From Gammaproteobacteria bacterium (GTDB lineage Bacteria > Pseudomonadota > Gammaproteobacteria > Burkholderiales > Sulfuricellaceae): 64,000 bases of DNA. Of the stretch, positions 1 to 9,558 are shown one piece after another. Both the position numbers and the translations under genes were made by a program. The stretch lies in the NCBI GenBank assembly GCA_018823025.1, contig JAHJJI010000104.1, positions 1 to 64,000 of the forward strand. The letters run 5' to 3'. Numbering within the stretch: position 1 is the first letter of the stretch; the number at the start of each line of letters is the position of its first letter. The notes under the pieces are model-generated. The model searched no databases and had not been told where the DNA came from. It saw only the letters and a program-made list of their open reading frames with translations.

Positions 1-432
<432 letters not shown>

Positions 433-568
433 ATCACTGCAATTTTATTACTTTAATACTCACTTAAAACGTTCGTTCTATGTAAGCACTTGTTACTTTT
501 GAGTCGCGTTAAACCCCGAAGGATTTAATGCTCACCCGCAACAAGCGCCCACACTTATCGGCTGTATA

Positions 569-582
569 TTTTTAAAGAACAG
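569..582 (-). promoter_or_regulatory. rRNA leader boxA antitermination element
   Basis: On the minus strand the leader reads GTTCTTTAAA about 140 bases before the mature 16S start. This matches the boxA element that loads NusB/S10 antitermination complexes on rRNA transcripts. The conserved betaproteobacterial leader follows it directly. Assignment is by similarity to known leaders. Confidence 0.7.
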
Positions 583-631
583 GGCTTCAACCTAATGAAG
601 CAGCGCTTCGTACTACCGAAGCGAGGTGCGC

Positions 632-659
632 ATTCTACAGAGTTATTCGAAAACTGCAA
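632..659 (-). promoter_or_regulatory. rRNA promoter, proximal of three
   Basis: The minus strand has TTGCAG (654-659), a 16-base spacer and TAGAAT (632-637), followed by the discriminator GCGC. It is the promoter closest to the 16S gene. Confidence 0.65.
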
Positions 660-718
660 CAACTCTTTTGCTTCACCTTACTCGCTACCGCGTTGCTTTG
701 CGCTATCGAGAGCGGCGC

Positions 719-746
719 ATTCTACAGAGTTTTTTTGTTTCGTCAA
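719..746 (-). promoter_or_regulatory. rRNA promoter, middle of three
   Basis: The minus strand has TTGACG (741-746), a 16-base spacer and TAGAAT (719-724), again followed by GCGC. Spacing and discriminator are the same as in the other two promoters, which points to duplication. Confidence 0.7.
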
Positions 747-808
747 ACCCTTATTTTCTGCGCCTTTCCTGTCACTGCGCTTGTTTGCGCTGCATCAGGA
801 AGGTGCGC

Positions 809-836
809 ATTATATATGCCCAAATACTCTGGTCAA
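809..836 (-). promoter_or_regulatory. rRNA promoter, distal of three
   Basis: The minus strand has TTGACC (831-836), a 16-base spacer and a perfect TATAAT (809-814), followed by GCGCA. The AT-rich sequence just upstream (about 840-880) could be an UP element. The GC-rich discriminator is typical of promoters under stringent control. The rest of the 433-905 leader holds no gene. Confidence 0.8.
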
Positions 837-905
837 GGCCTTTTGACAGATTTGTTACAAGAAAATTACAAGCCATTGAAAATCATCGGACTGCGAGCAC
901 CTCGC

Positions 906-2105
906 TTAGCTCACCGTGATGCGTGCAAACTTACGTTTACCCACCTGTGCCACAACACAACGCCCGGTTTTTAGCTTGAGCGCCTTATCGCTCAGCTTCG
1001 CGCCATCGAGCTTTACCCCACCCTGATCGATCATACGCAACGCGTCCGAAGTGCTGGCGGTGAGCCCCGCCTGCTTGAGAACCTGGCTAATCGGCAACCC
1101 ATCCACCCCGCCGATGAGCGTAACCTCTGGCATTTCATCCGGCATTGCGCCCTGCCTGAAACGCGCTTCAAAATCCGCCAAAGCAGCTTCCGCTTCTGCC
1201 CTGCTGTGAAAGCGGGTAACAATTTCCTGGGCGAACATCACTTTGATATCACGTGGGTTGCGCCCTTCATCCGTCTCTATTTTCCACTTGGTCACCTGAG
1301 CCAAAGGCTGAAACGAAAGTAATTCTATATAGCGCCACATCAAATCATCCGACACGGACAACAGCTTGCCGAACATTTCGTTCGGCGGTTCATGTATGCC
1401 TATATAGTTGCCCAACGACTTGGACATCTTCTGCACACCATCCAATCCTTCCAGGATCGGCATGGTCAAAACAACTTGGGGGGGCTGCCCGTAATGCTTC
1501 TGCAGCTCACGCCCAACCAGCAGATTGAATTTCTGGTCGGTCCCTCCCAGCTCCACATCCGCCTTCATCGCTACCGAATCGTATCCCTGAATCAGCGGAT
1601 AAAGGAACTCGTGTATAGATATGGATTGACCGGAGCTGTAGCGCTTATGAAAATCATCACGCTCCAGCATGCGCGCCACGGTGTGCTTCGCCGCCAGGGC
1701 AATCAGATCGGATGCGCTCATTTCAGACATCCAGCTAGAGTTGAACATTACCAGCGTCTTTTCCGGATCAAGTATCTTGAAGATCTGCTGCTCGTAAGTT
1801 CGTGCGTTCTCGATCACATCGTCGCGGGTCAACGGCTTGCGAGTTGCGTTCTTCCCGGTAGGATCACCGATCATGCCCGTAAAATCACCTATAAGAAACA
1901 TGGCCTCGTGGCCCAGCTCCTGAAACTGACGCAACTTGTTAAGCAGAACGGTATGTCCAAGATGCAAATCCGGCGCTGTAGGGTCGAACCCCGCCTTGAC
2001 GCGCAACGACTTGCCCGTCGCCAGCTTTTCAATAAGCTCCTGCTCCACCAGCAATTCGTCACATCCTCTTTTTATTACCTGCAACGCTTCGTTAACCTGA
2101 GTCAT
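906..2105 (-). CDS. tyrS: tyrosyl-tRNA synthetase
   Basis: Charges tRNA-Tyr with tyrosine in the cytoplasm. The 399-residue protein is a class I synthetase: the HIGH signature appears as HLGH near residue 50, the KMSKS loop is intact (KMSKSLGN), and the last 60 or so residues resemble an S4 RNA-binding domain. The frame extends to a TTG at 2126, but the ATG at 2105 (MTQVNEALQ) fits the family better. It lies just upstream of the rRNA promoters on the same strand and is divergent from the M23 peptidase gene, a neighbour pair common in betaproteobacteria. Confidence 0.96.
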   Translation of the reverse strand: MTQVNEALQVIKRGCDELLVEQELIEKLATGKSLRVKAGFDPTAPDLHLGHTVLLNKLRQFQELGHEAMFLIGDFTGMIGDPTGKNATRKPLTRDDVIENARTYEQQIFKILDPEKTLVMFNSSWMSEMSASDLIALAAKHTVARMLERDDFHKRYSSGQSISIHEFLYPLIQGYDSVAMKADVELGGTDQKFNLLVGRELQKHYGQPPQVVLTMPILEGLDGVQKMSKSLGNYIGIHEPPNEMFGKLLSVSDDLMWRYIELLSFQPLAQVTKWKIETDEGRNPRDIKVMFAQEIVTRFHSRAEAEAALADFEARFRQGAMPDEMPEVTLIGGVDGLPISQVLKQAGLTASTSDALRMIDQGGVKLDGAKLSDKALKLKTGRCVVAQVGKRKFARITVS

Positions 2106-2202
2106 CTTTACCGCCTGCTTAAACAATATGTAATCGATTCGACCTTCACTGATCGTCCATCTTCTGGTAAGCTTCTGCCCACACTAAACGCTCAGGGAAG
2201 TC

Positions 2203-3522
2203 ATGCAAAACAACGAGATCGGTATTTTAGCGCAAAAGCTGTTTGTGCAAGAACGAAAATTAAGCCTGCGCTGGCTGGTGGCTATTTCCAGCCTGCCATT
2301 ATTCGGCATAGTCGCCGCCTTCGGTATTGCGCCTGACACACAAACGCGCCAGATTCCCGTTCATACCGTCATTGAAAACCTGCAACTTCCCAGTGTCGCC
2401 ACACCATCCAGCATTTCCGGCAACTTCTGGCACGAGGAAAAAATTCAGCGTGGCGACACGATGTCAGCTCTGCTGGACCGACTGAATGTCAATGATGAGG
2501 ACATCAGCGGATTCATGCAGAGTGCAAGGGACTCAAAAGCCCTGCGTCTATTAATTCCCGGCCGGATAGTCCGCGCCCAAACCGACTCGGAAGGAAATCT
2601 CCTCACCCTGCAGTACATTAGCAGTAGCGAATCCATGCTGAAGGTAGAGAAACAGGCCAGCGGTTTCAAAGCCAGCGATGACCCGGTGCCGCTCGAATCA
2701 CGCCTGATGATGAAATCGGCGGAAATCAGAAGCTCGTTGTTCGGCGCAACCGATGCCGCCAATATTCCAGACAATATCGCCATGCAAATTGCCGATATTT
2801 TTTCGTCGGATATCGATTTCCACAGCGACCTGCAAAAAGGGGACAAAGTCACCGTCGTTTACGAATCGTTCTACAACAAGGGCGAACTAATCAAGACTGG
2901 TCGCGTACTTGCAGCGGAATTCATCAATAGTGGCAAGAGCTATCGTGCGGTTTATTTCCAGGATCGCGAAGGCCGTGGTGGCTATTACACGCCAGAGGGG
3001 AAAAACCTGCGCAAGGCATTCCTGCGCTCCCCCCTGGAGTTTTCCCGAATCACCTCAGGATTCACCAACGCCCGCTTCCATCCGGTACTTAAAACATGGC
3101 GTGCCCACAAAGGTGTCGACTACGGCGCACCTACAGGCACCCGCGTTAAAGCGGTAGCAGATGGCACTGTCGCCTTCATTGGCAAACAAGGTGGCTATGG
3201 CAACCTGCTCATACTGCAACATCAAGGCCAATACAGCACGGCTTATGGTCATCTTTCCGCATTTGCCAAGAACCTGCGCCGGGGCAGCAAAGTCAGCCAG
3301 GGCGATATCGTCGGTCAGGTCGGCATGACCGGTGTTGCAACTGGCCCTCATCTTCACTACGAATTCCGTGTCGCGGGTGTACAGCGCAATCCCACAAGCA
3401 TTCCTATGCCGACCGCTTTCCCTATCGCCACTCAGTACAAGGCTGATTTCAGCAAGATGGCCGAAAATCTGTCTATGCGTCTAAATCTGCTGAAGAATAC
3501 CAACCTGGCATCACTGGACTAA
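2203..3522 (+). CDS. M23 family murein endopeptidase, MepM-like
   Basis: Likely cuts peptidoglycan cross-links in the periplasm to allow wall growth. The 439-residue protein has one N-terminal membrane anchor (about residues 22-45), a LysM/OapA-like region (about 80-140) and a C-terminal peptidase M23 (LytM) domain. The zinc ligands are visible: H and D in an HPVLKTWRAHKGVDYG stretch, and the HLH of TGPHLHYEF. Length and layout match MepM/YebA proteins. It is divergent from tyrS and 30 bases upstream of anmK, also a cell-wall gene, so the two may be co-transcribed. Confidence 0.9.
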   Translation: MQNNEIGILAQKLFVQERKLSLRWLVAISSLPLFGIVAAFGIAPDTQTRQIPVHTVIENLQLPSVATPSSISGNFWHEEKIQRGDTMSALLDRLNVNDEDISGFMQSARDSKALRLLIPGRIVRAQTDSEGNLLTLQYISSSESMLKVEKQASGFKASDDPVPLESRLMMKSAEIRSSLFGATDAANIPDNIAMQIADIFSSDIDFHSDLQKGDKVTVVYESFYNKGELIKTGRVLAAEFINSGKSYRAVYFQDREGRGGYYTPEGKNLRKAFLRSPLEFSRITSGFTNARFHPVLKTWRAHKGVDYGAPTGTRVKAVADGTVAFIGKQGGYGNLLILQHQGQYSTAYGHLSAFAKNLRRGSKVSQGDIVGQVGMTGVATGPHLHYEFRVAGVQRNPTSIPMPTAFPIATQYKADFSKMAENLSMRLNLLKNTNLASLD

Positions 3523-3552
3523 CTTCCCATCTGAATCATTTGGCCGGCCGCT

Positions 3553-4662
3553 TTGAACCCGCCTTTCAGTGCGCCGGAGCATTATGTCGGACTTATGTCC
3601 GGCACCAGTCTTGACGGCATTGACGCGGTTCTGGCTGCTTTCGAAAACAATACCTGCAAACTGCTGCACAGCCAGTTCATCCCTTTCGACGAAGCGCTGC
3701 GTGTTGAACTGCTCACGCTAAACAGCCCTGGACCAAACGAACTCGAGTGTGCCGCTCTGGCGGCAAACGAGCTCTCTCGCCGCTATGCATCAGCAATCCA
3801 GGCCTTGCTAGTGAAAGCGGAAATCCAGGCAACGAAAGTAAAGGCCATCGGCTGCCACGGACAAACCGTGCGCCACCGTCCCGACCTCGGATTCACCATC
3901 CAGCTCGCAAATCCGGCGTTGCTGGCCGAACTGACCGGCATCGCCGTGGTCGCCGACTTCAGGACCCGCGATATCGCTGCCGGCGGGCAGGGCGCACCGC
4001 TAGTACCGGCATTTCATGCGGCTTTGTTCAGCCATCCAGAACACCACCGTGTCATCGTCAATATTGGCGGCATCAGCAATCTAACCAGCCTGCCGCCCCG
4101 CGGCAGCGTACTCGGCTTCGACTGCGGACCCGGCAATCTCTTGCTGGATGCATGGACCACCCTGCACCTGGGCAAGCCCTATGACAAGGATGGCGCATGG
4201 GCGGCAAGCGGCCACCCCATCCCGGAACTGCTGCGGCAACTCCTCACCGAACCGTTCTTTGCCGCGCCCCCACCCAAAAGCACTGGTCGAGATCTGTTCA
4301 ATCTACCCTGGCTAAAGCATTTCCTGTCACCCGATTTTTCCCCAGCCGACGTTCAGGCTACTCTGCTTGAGCTGACCGTAAAAGGGATTACCAGTGCCAT
4401 TCTGGACCATTGCAGCACAGCCAGAGAGATCTACCTGTGTGGAGGAGGCGCCCATAACGGGGCACTGGTGCGAAGACTGAAACAATCCCTGCCCAACGCG
4501 AGCATAGCACTAACCGATGACTTGGGAGTGAACGCAGACTGGGTGGAGGCCTTTGCCTTTGCCTGGCTCGCCAGGCAGACACTGAATGGGAATGCCGGCA
4601 ACCTACCGGAAGTGACTGGAGCGAAAGGATCGCGCATCCTCGGCGCGATCTATCCGGCTTGA
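3553..4662 (+). CDS. anmK: anhydro-N-acetylmuramic acid kinase
   Basis: Phosphorylates and opens 1,6-anhydro-MurNAc released from the wall, giving MurNAc-6-phosphate. The 369-residue sequence has the family's opening motif GLMSGTSLDGIDA, the catalytic GCHGQTV region, the NIGGISNLT stretch and the ATP-site GGGAHN near the C-terminus. No in-frame ATG lies before the GLMSGT motif, so the TTG at 3553 is the likely start; the ribosome site is weak. It follows the M23 peptidase closely. The other recycling genes murU and amgK lie at 40.7-42.5 kb. Confidence 0.95.
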   Translation: MNPPFSAPEHYVGLMSGTSLDGIDAVLAAFENNTCKLLHSQFIPFDEALRVELLTLNSPGPNELECAALAANELSRRYASAIQALLVKAEIQATKVKAIGCHGQTVRHRPDLGFTIQLANPALLAELTGIAVVADFRTRDIAAGGQGAPLVPAFHAALFSHPEHHRVIVNIGGISNLTSLPPRGSVLGFDCGPGNLLLDAWTTLHLGKPYDKDGAWAASGHPIPELLRQLLTEPFFAAPPPKSTGRDLFNLPWLKHFLSPDFSPADVQATLLELTVKGITSAILDHCSTAREIYLCGGGAHNGALVRRLKQSLPNASIALTDDLGVNADWVEAFAFAWLARQTLNGNAGNLPEVTGAKGSRILGAIYPA

Positions 4663-4667
4663 TAAAG

Positions 4668-4692
4668 ACAAAAGGGGCTTACGCCCCTTTTT
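4668..4692. terminator. bidirectional terminator between anmK and erpA
   Basis: AAAAGGGGC, a short TTAC loop, then GCCCCTTTTTT form a GC stem with A and T tracts on both sides. It can end transcription of the two convergent genes. Confidence 0.85.
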
Positions 4693-4714
4693 TCTTTCCT
4701 GAATAACGAACAGC

Positions 4715-5065
4715 TTACGCTGAAAAAGACGATCCGCAACCGCAGGTGGTAGTGGCGTTCGGGTTCTTGATCACAAACTGCGAACCCTGCAACCCTTCCT
4801 GATAATCGATCTCTGAGCCCGCCAGATACTGGAAGCTCATCGGGTCGATCAGAAGAGCAACTCCGTTCTTCTCCACCGTGGTGTCATCCTCGTTGGTCGT
4901 CTCATCGAAGGTAAAACCATACTGGAAGCCGGAACAACCGCCGCCGCTAACGAACACGCGCAGCTTCAGACCCGGAATACCTTCCTCGTCGATCAGCTGT
5001 TTCACCTTGGCCGCCGCGCTGTCGGTAAAGTTCAACGGGCTAGGCATTTCAGTCACTGCATTCAT
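4715..5065 (-). CDS. erpA: iron-sulfur cluster insertion protein ErpA
   Basis: A-type carrier that passes iron-sulfur clusters to target enzymes; in E. coli it is needed for isoprenoid synthesis enzymes. The 116-residue protein has the HesB/IscA fold signature and the three conserved cysteines, C44 in [10 protein letters not shown] and C108/C110 in the terminal [10 protein letters not shown] clear AAGGAG ribosome site precedes the ATG. Its promoter region carries an IscR-like site. The bactofilin gene lies upstream on the same strand, but erpA seems to have its own promoter. Confidence 0.95.
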   Translation of the reverse strand: MNAVTEMPSPLNFTDSAAAKVKQLIDEEGIPGLKLRVFVSGGGCSGFQYGFTFDETTNEDDTTVEKNGVALLIDPMSFQYLAGSEIDYQEGLQGSQFVIKNPNATTTCGCGSSFSA

Positions 5066-5096
5066 TCTGTATCTCCTTAAAAAACTACTGCAACTA

Positions 5097-5125
5097 ATTA
5101 TCCTATAGTTGAGTTATTTAGTCAA
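5097..5125 (-). promoter_or_regulatory. erpA promoter with IscR-like site
   Basis: The minus strand reads TTGACT (5120-5125), a 17-base spacer and GATAAT (5097-5102). The stretch TTGACTAAATAACTC is close to the type 1 IscR site before E. coli iscR (TTGACCAATTTACTC). erpA is a known IscR target in E. coli. Binding here is inferred from similarity only. Confidence 0.5.
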
Positions 5126-5532
5126 TTACTCGTAACTGGCTGAACTTCCACCGGTTGCACGGCGACACCTTCCTGATGCACCAATTTTCCTTCTACAATC
5201 GCCCCGACATGCATCTCCAGGGTTTTGTAGAACACATCGCCTGTGACACGAGATTTCGATTGCAGTTCCACGTATTCTTGCGCCTGCACGGGCCCCACCA
5301 CGGTGCCATTAATCACCACATGCGACACGTGAATCACTCCCTCGATTCTAGCCTGCTCACTCAGCACCAGCGTACTGGGCTGGTCACCCGTTTCGCTGAC
5401 ATTCCCCTTGATGGTGCCATCCACCCTCAAGCCGCCACTGAAGAACACGTTGCCCTCAATTTTCGTCCCAACACCAATCAATGAATCAATTCGGTTTTGC
5501 GGTCTGCTGCGTTTATTTTTTCCGAAAAACAT
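5122..5532 (-). CDS. bactofilin family polymer-forming protein
   Basis: A 136-residue bactofilin: a repetitive beta-helix core (about residues 18-115) of short hydrophobic-glycine repeats such as IGVGTKIEGNVFFSGGLRVDG, flanked by a basic N-terminus and a low-complexity tail rich in V, Q and P. Bactofilins polymerise at the membrane without nucleotides and often recruit wall enzymes. It lies 9 bases after a coiled-coil membrane protein gene, and this pair next to argC is common in betaproteobacteria. The exact process served here is not known. Confidence 0.9.
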   Translation of the reverse strand: MFFGKNKRSRPQNRIDSLIGVGTKIEGNVFFSGGLRVDGTIKGNVSETGDQPSTLVLSEQARIEGVIHVSHVVINGTVVGPVQAQEYVELQSKSRVTGDVFYKTLEMHVGAIVEGKLVHQEGVAVQPVEVQPVTSN

Positions 5533-5541
5533 CAGCTATCC

Positions 5542-6288
5542 TCATGATAAATTGACGGCTTGCATCAGCTTCGGCTGCACAGCACCGTTTTCGAACACAC
5601 GTATCTGGACTTTTTTTACTTGCGCAGTGGGCTCAACATGAAAAACCCCCTCCAAACGCTGGTAAAACTTAAAATTCAAATTATAGGATCGCGCCTCTGC
5701 TTCCTTCACGGAAGGAAGCGTCATGACCAGCTTTTCCCCCCCTCGGATAAAACTGACCAGAAACTGCACTTTACCCTGAAATTCGCGCTCCCTTTGCCCG
5801 CCCTGCAACAGCAACAACCTGTAGCGGTACTCGCCCGGCATGGTGTTTTCGACCTTGAAACGGTAGATACTGAGATCACCGTCACTCTTGTCGGAGGACA
5901 TCTGCTTGCGGAAGAAGGTCAAATCCTCCTTCAATTGAGCATTCTCATCCTGCAACGTCTTGACGGTTTTGGCAAGATCATTCTGCGTCTCCTGCTCGAT
6001 CTGCATCTTGCGATCGCTTTGCGCCCCATCTGAACGCAGACTGGCGTTTTCACGCTCCAGCGATCCCAACTTCTCACGCAAGCGCTGCAACTCGTCCACT
6101 GCCGCTCCGCGATCCAGGCCCGTAAAGCGCGCCCCGGCATCGTAAAACAACCAGGACAACGCTAGTCCGCCAGCCAGCAGAATCGCCACCAACAGCGGCA
6201 AGCGCCAGTACCACGCCACATGCCGCCGCACCGCCAAAGGGGCCGCAGCAATACCAAAACGGTGCTTCAGCCTGCGGTCCAGCCTCAT
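5542..6288 (-). CDS. single-pass membrane protein with coiled coil (DUF6776-like)
   Basis: A 248-residue protein with a basic N-terminus, one membrane helix (about residues 28-50), a long heptad-rich coiled coil (about 60-125, with many L, E, K and Q) and a beta-rich C-terminal domain. This matches the DUF6776 family found beside bactofilin genes. Its start overlaps the argC stop by four bases (ATGA), so it is probably translated after argC. A partner role for the bactofilin is an inference from gene order; no enzymatic motif is seen. Confidence 0.75.
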   Translation of the reverse strand: MRLDRRLKHRFGIAAAPLAVRRHVAWYWRLPLLVAILLAGGLALSWLFYDAGARFTGLDRGAAVDELQRLREKLGSLERENASLRSDGAQSDRKMQIEQETQNDLAKTVKTLQDENAQLKEDLTFFRKQMSSDKSDGDLSIYRFKVENTMPGEYRYRLLLLQGGQREREFQGKVQFLVSFIRGGEKLVMTLPSVKEAEARSYNLNFKFYQRLEGVFHVEPTAQVKKVQIRVFENGAVQPKLMQAVNLS

Positions 6289-7313
6289 GGCAGCAGCGGA
6301 ATCTGCTCCAGGCCCCTATTTTCAGGCAAATCAAACAGCAGGTTCATATTTTGCACGGCTTGTCCGGCAGCGCCTTTGGTCAAATTGTCGATGACAGACA
6401 GCACCACGGCGACATCACCGCCCTGCGGCCGGTGCACGGCAATGCGGCAGAAGTTGCCGCCACGCACCGAGCGTGTTTCTGGGTGCGCTCCAGCAGGAAG
6501 CACATCGACGAAATATTCATTGGCATAACGCTTTTCATAAAGCGCCTGCAAATCCACTTCAGCGGTCAGGCGCACATACAGCGTGGCGTGAATACCACGA
6601 ATCAGCGGCGTCAGATGAGGCACGAAAGTCAGTTGCACCGGCTTGCCCGCTACGAGCGTGAGCCCCTGGCTAATCTCCGGTAGATGGCGATGCCCCGCCA
6701 CGGCATAGGCTTTGAAGTTGTCAGCAGCTTCGCTGAACAGGGCGCCCACCTCAGCCTTGCGACCCGCGCCGGACACCCCTGACTTGCAATCAGCCACCAG
6801 ATGATCAAGATCCGCCACACCCGCCTCGATCAGGGGAAGAAAGCCAAGCTGAGCCGCAGTCGGATAACAGCCGGGATTGGCGATCAAGCGCGCCTTTCTG
6901 ATTTGCTCACGGTTGAGTTCAGGCAGGCCGTAGACGGCTTCGGCAATCAGGTCAGGGCAGGCATGCTGCATGCCGTACCACTTTTCCCACAACGCCACAT
7001 CCTTGATGCGGAAATCCGCCGCCAAGTCGATGACGCGCACACCGGCGTCGAGCAATTCGCGCGTTTGCTGCATGGCAATACCGTTAGGCGTTGCAAAAAA
7101 CACCACGTCGCAGAATTTCAACGGCGCATCAACTGGGTCGACAAATTTCAGCGCCACCCTGCCGCGCAGATTGGGAAACATGTCGCTCACTGCCATCCCC
7201 GCTTCCTTGCGCGAGGTGATCGCCACCAACTCGACATCTGGATGCTGCGCAAGCAAACGCAGTAACTCCACCCCGGTATACCCTGTACCCCCAACGATCC
7301 CGACTTTAACCAT
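6285..7313 (-). CDS. argC: N-acetyl-gamma-glutamyl-phosphate reductase
   Basis: Catalyses the third step of arginine synthesis, the NADPH-dependent reduction of N-acetyl-glutamyl-phosphate. The 342-residue protein starts with the Rossmann motif [17 protein letters not shown] and has the catalytic cysteine in the NPGCYPTAA motif near residue 148; the later HRHLPEI region fits the active-site histidine. The length is typical of the single-domain type. It is the first gene of argC, the coiled-coil gene and the bactofilin gene on this strand, behind the ribosomal-protein operon and its terminator. Confidence 0.96.
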   Translation of the reverse strand: MVKVGIVGGTGYTGVELLRLLAQHPDVELVAITSRKEAGMAVSDMFPNLRGRVALKFVDPVDAPLKFCDVVFFATPNGIAMQQTRELLDAGVRVIDLAADFRIKDVALWEKWYGMQHACPDLIAEAVYGLPELNREQIRKARLIANPGCYPTAAQLGFLPLIEAGVADLDHLVADCKSGVSGAGRKAEVGALFSEAADNFKAYAVAGHRHLPEISQGLTLVAGKPVQLTFVPHLTPLIRGIHATLYVRLTAEVDLQALYEKRYANEYFVDVLPAGAHPETRSVRGGNFCRIAVHRPQGGDVAVVLSVIDNLTKGAAGQAVQNMNLLFDLPENRGLEQIPLLP

Positions 7314-7389
7314 CGATCAATATCCCAATGTTGAATTTATCGTCAATAATAACCCTGTTGCTCATAGACAACAATTACCGACAGGCAAC

Positions 7390-7417
7390 AAAAAAGCCGC
7401 CAAAGGGCGGCTTTTTT
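7390..7417. terminator. terminator after rpsI
   Basis: A perfect stem of AAAAAAGCCGCC and GGCGGCTTTTTT around an AAAG loop. The A run becomes a T tract on the minus strand, so it ends the rplM-rpsI transcript; it could work in both directions. Confidence 0.9.
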
Positions 7418-7433
7418 GCGATTGCAGCTGCGA

Positions 7434-7826
7434 TTAACGCTTGGAGAACTGCTTAGCGCGGCGAGCTTTACGCAGACCGACTTTTTTCCGTTCAACTTCA
7501 CGTGCATCACGAGTCACCAGACCTGCAGCACTCAGGGTAGGCTTCAGTGCCGCATCGTAATCGATCAGGGCACGCGTAATACCGTGACGCACGGCACCCG
7601 CCTGGCCAGATTCGCCGCCACCATGGACGTTGATCATAATATCGAACGTGCCTTGATGGCTAGTCAATTCCAGCGGCTGGCGCACAACCATGCGGCCGGT
7701 TTCGCGAGAAAAGAAAATATCCACAGGTTTGTCGTTGACGATAATGTCGCCTTTGCCTGGCTTCAGAAACACGCGTGCAACAGAAGACTTGCGCCGTCCA
7801 GTGCCGTAGTAGTAGGTGCCGATCAT
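7434..7826 (-). CDS. rpsI: 30S ribosomal protein S9
   Basis: Component of the small ribosomal subunit head. The 130-residue protein has the family start [16 protein letters not shown], the central [19 protein letters not shown] motif, and the basic tail ending in KRAKQFSKR-like residues ([12 protein letters not shown]) that reaches toward the P-site tRNA. It lies nine bases after rplM in the universally conserved rplM-rpsI pair and is followed by a strong terminator. Confidence 0.98.
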   Translation of the reverse strand: MIGTYYYGTGRRKSSVARVFLKPGKGDIIVNDKPVDIFFSRETGRMVVRQPLELTSHQGTFDIMINVHGGGESGQAGAVRHGITRALIDYDAALKPTLSAAGLVTRDAREVERKKVGLRKARRAKQFSKR

Positions 7827-7835
7827 GATAATCCC

Positions 7836-8264
7836 TTAAATTTCGAGTACTTTGGGTTGCTGCGCGCTGTGCATGTGCTGCGCGCCTTTGTAAACTTTCA
7901 GCTTACGGAACATGGCGAAGCCCAGCGGGCCTTTCGGCAGCATGCCCTTGACCGCTTTTTCCAATGGACGCTCCGGGAAACGGGCGTGCATCTTGGCGAA
8001 AGTGGTGCTGATAATCCCGCCGGGATAGCCGGTATGGCGATGGTACACCTTACCTTCGGCCTTGTTACCGGTAACGCGTAGTTTGTCCACGTTGATCACC
8101 ACGATATAATCGCCGGTATCCACGTGCGGGGTATACTCAGGCTTGTGCTTGCCGCGAAGACGCGATGCGATCTCGCTGGCCAAACGGCCCAAAACTTTGT
8201 CGGTGGCATCCACCACGTACCAATCACGTTTTACTTCGTGATCTTTTGCAGAAAAGGTTTTCAT
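7836..8264 (-). CDS. rplM: 50S ribosomal protein L13
   Basis: Early-assembly protein of the large subunit. The 142-residue sequence starts [20 protein letters not shown] and has the L13 core motif [20 protein letters not shown] and the [10 protein letters not shown] loop. A TTG six bases upstream extends the frame, but the ATG at 8264 gives the standard family start. The promoter at 8302-8331 has the same GC-rich discriminator as the rRNA promoters, which suggests joint growth-rate control. Confidence 0.98.
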   Translation of the reverse strand: MKTFSAKDHEVKRDWYVVDATDKVLGRLASEIASRLRGKHKPEYTPHVDTGDYIVVINVDKLRVTGNKAEGKVYHRHTGYPGGIISTTFAKMHARFPERPLEKAVKGMLPKGPLGFAMFRKLKVYKGAQHMHSAQQPKVLEI

Positions 8265-8301
8265 GCACAAATTCCGGTTGCTGTATCAGAGAAAGACGCG
8301 C

Positions 8302-8331
8302 ATTTTATGTCAATAACGCAGCCGCTGTCAA
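8302..8331 (-). promoter_or_regulatory. rplM-rpsI promoter
   Basis: The minus strand has TTGACA (8326-8331), an 18-base spacer and TAAAAT (8302-8307), followed by GCGCG. The hexamers are near consensus and the discriminator matches the three rRNA promoters in this window. Confidence 0.7.
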
Positions 8332-8350
8332 ACGTTTGTCACTATTGCAG

Positions 8351-8359
8351 TGCTATAAT
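8351..8359 (+). promoter_or_regulatory. extended -10 promoter for the OsmC gene
   Basis: TGCTATAAT is an extended -10 (TGnTATAAT) about 37 bases before the ATG. No good -35 hexamer is seen at the right distance, as is common for extended -10 promoters. It backs onto the rplM promoter. Confidence 0.5.
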
Positions 8360-8395
8360 TTCGCGGCTTACAAAACTGACAAAAAAGGAAATCTC

Positions 8396-8812
8396 ATGCA
8401 GGCACGGGTTAAATGGGTAGAAGACGCCAGCTTTCTCGGCATTACTGACAGCAACCACGCAGTCCTGATGGACGGCCCACCCGACGCTGGTGGACGCAAC
8501 CTCGGGCCGCGTCCGATGGAAATGCTGCTGCTTGGCGCCGGCGGTTGCACAGCTTTCGACGTTGTAGCGATCCTGAAAAAGAGCCGTCAAGCCGTCAGTG
8601 GTTGCGAAGTTTCTATCCAAGCCGAGCGCGCCGACAAGGAGCCCAAGGTGTTCACCAAGATGCATTTCCATTTTACGGTGCGCGGCAAGGGTATCAAACC
8701 GGAGCAAGTAGAGAAAGCTATCAAGCTGTCGGCGGAGAAATACTGCTCGGCGTCAATCATGCTAGGGAAAACTGCCGAGATGACGCACGATTTCGAGATC
8801 GTGGAAGAGTAA
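8396..8812 (+). CDS. OsmC family protein
   Basis: A 138-residue protein of the OsmC/Ohr superfamily, which reduces organic hydroperoxides using paired cysteines. Visible are the family core LLGAGGCTAFDVVAILKK, with the first cysteine, and a second cysteine in EKYCSASIMLGKTAEM. It belongs to the YhfA-like branch, whose physiological substrate is unclear. The ATG at 8396 follows an AAAAAGGAAA ribosome site; the longer upstream frame crosses the promoter and is not used. It is divergent from rplM and followed by a palindromic repeat. Confidence 0.88.
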   Translation: MQARVKWVEDASFLGITDSNHAVLMDGPPDAGGRNLGPRPMEMLLLGAGGCTAFDVVAILKKSRQAVSGCEVSIQAERADKEPKVFTKMHFHFTVRGKGIKPEQVEKAIKLSAEKYCSASIMLGKTAEMTHDFEIVEE

Positions 8813-8818
8813 AAAAAC

Positions 8819-8927
8819 TTTCACCGCAAAGGACGCAAGGTTACGCAAAGGAAAACCCTTCTTGGATTGATTCTCCGAATCCCGTAGTTGATTTACCTCG
8901 CGTTCCTTTGCGTCCTTAGCGGTAAAT
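8819..8927. repeat. dispersed inverted repeat, copy 1
   Basis: The left arm (8819-8855) reads TTCACCGCAAAGGACGCAAG and on; the right arm (8893-8927) is its imperfect complement. The loop is about 37 bases and unrelated to other copies. It lies between the convergent OsmC and coq7 genes and is one of eight related copies in the window. Confidence 0.85.
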
Positions 8928-8931
8928 GCCG

Positions 8932-9558
8932 TTAAACCCAATAAGCCGTCCGCGTCATCATCCTGGCGGAAAGCTTCATCGCGATCTTCACCGGAGCGGG
9001 CAGCTCCGCTCCGCCATGCTCCAGCGCCGTGGTGGCATGCCTGGCCTCATCCTCTTTCATCTGCTCGACCACTGCACGGCTTTTTGCATCGCTAGCGGGC
9101 AGCCGCTGCAAGTGGCTGTCCAGATGGCGCACCACCTGCCGCTCCGTTTCGGCCAGAAAACCCAGATTCCATTTGTCACCCAATGCGCCGGCCAGCGCGC
9201 CAATCGCCAGCGAACCGGTATACCAGGCGGGGTTAAGCAGACTTTTGCGTCCACCCAGATCATTGATACGGCTTTCGCACCAGTTCAGGTGCTCGGTTTC
9301 CTCGCTGGCCGCCTCTTTCAGCGCCTGCTGAATTTCTGGCCTGCGCGCCGTCAGCGCCTGTCCCTGATAAAGCGCCTGCGCGCAGATCTCTCCACTGTGG
9401 TTCACGCGCATCAGCGCCGCCGCCAGCCGTTTTTCTTCCTCGCCCATCTCGGCTTCAGCCAGGCTCTTCCCTGGCAACGGACGTGAAGTTCGCGCGGGTG
9501 CAAGCAAAGTGCGCAAGCCTTTGTCGAATTCCACAATCAAGTCATCAATTTTTATCAT
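8932..9558 (-). CDS. coq7: 2-polyprenyl-3-methyl-6-methoxy-1,4-benzoquinone monooxygenase
   Basis: Di-iron hydroxylase for the C6 step of ubiquinone synthesis, so it needs oxygen. The 208-residue sequence has the ferritin-like four-helix layout and the metal-binding pattern: [20 protein letters not shown], then ETEHLNW, and [12 protein letters not shown] near the C-terminus. The ATG at 9558 ([15 protein letters not shown]) is the family start; the frame upstream lies inside glcF. It overlaps the end of glcF by 14 bases, so translation may be coupled. It ends just inside the flank of repeat copy 1. Confidence 0.93.
   Translation of the reverse strand: MIKIDDLIVEFDKGLRTLLAPARTSRPLPGKSLAEAEMGEEEKRLAAALMRVNHSGEICAQALYQGQALTARRPEIQQALKEAASEETEHLNWCESRINDLGGRKSLLNPAWYTGSLAIGALAGALGDKWNLGFLAETERQVVRHLDSHLQRLPASDAKSRAVVEQMKEDEARHATTALEHGGAELPAPVKIAMKLSARMMTRTAYWV

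Noticed and set aside
595-974. Three short plus-strand frames before tyrS
   Set aside because: They lie over the rRNA leader and its three promoters, so they are chance frames.
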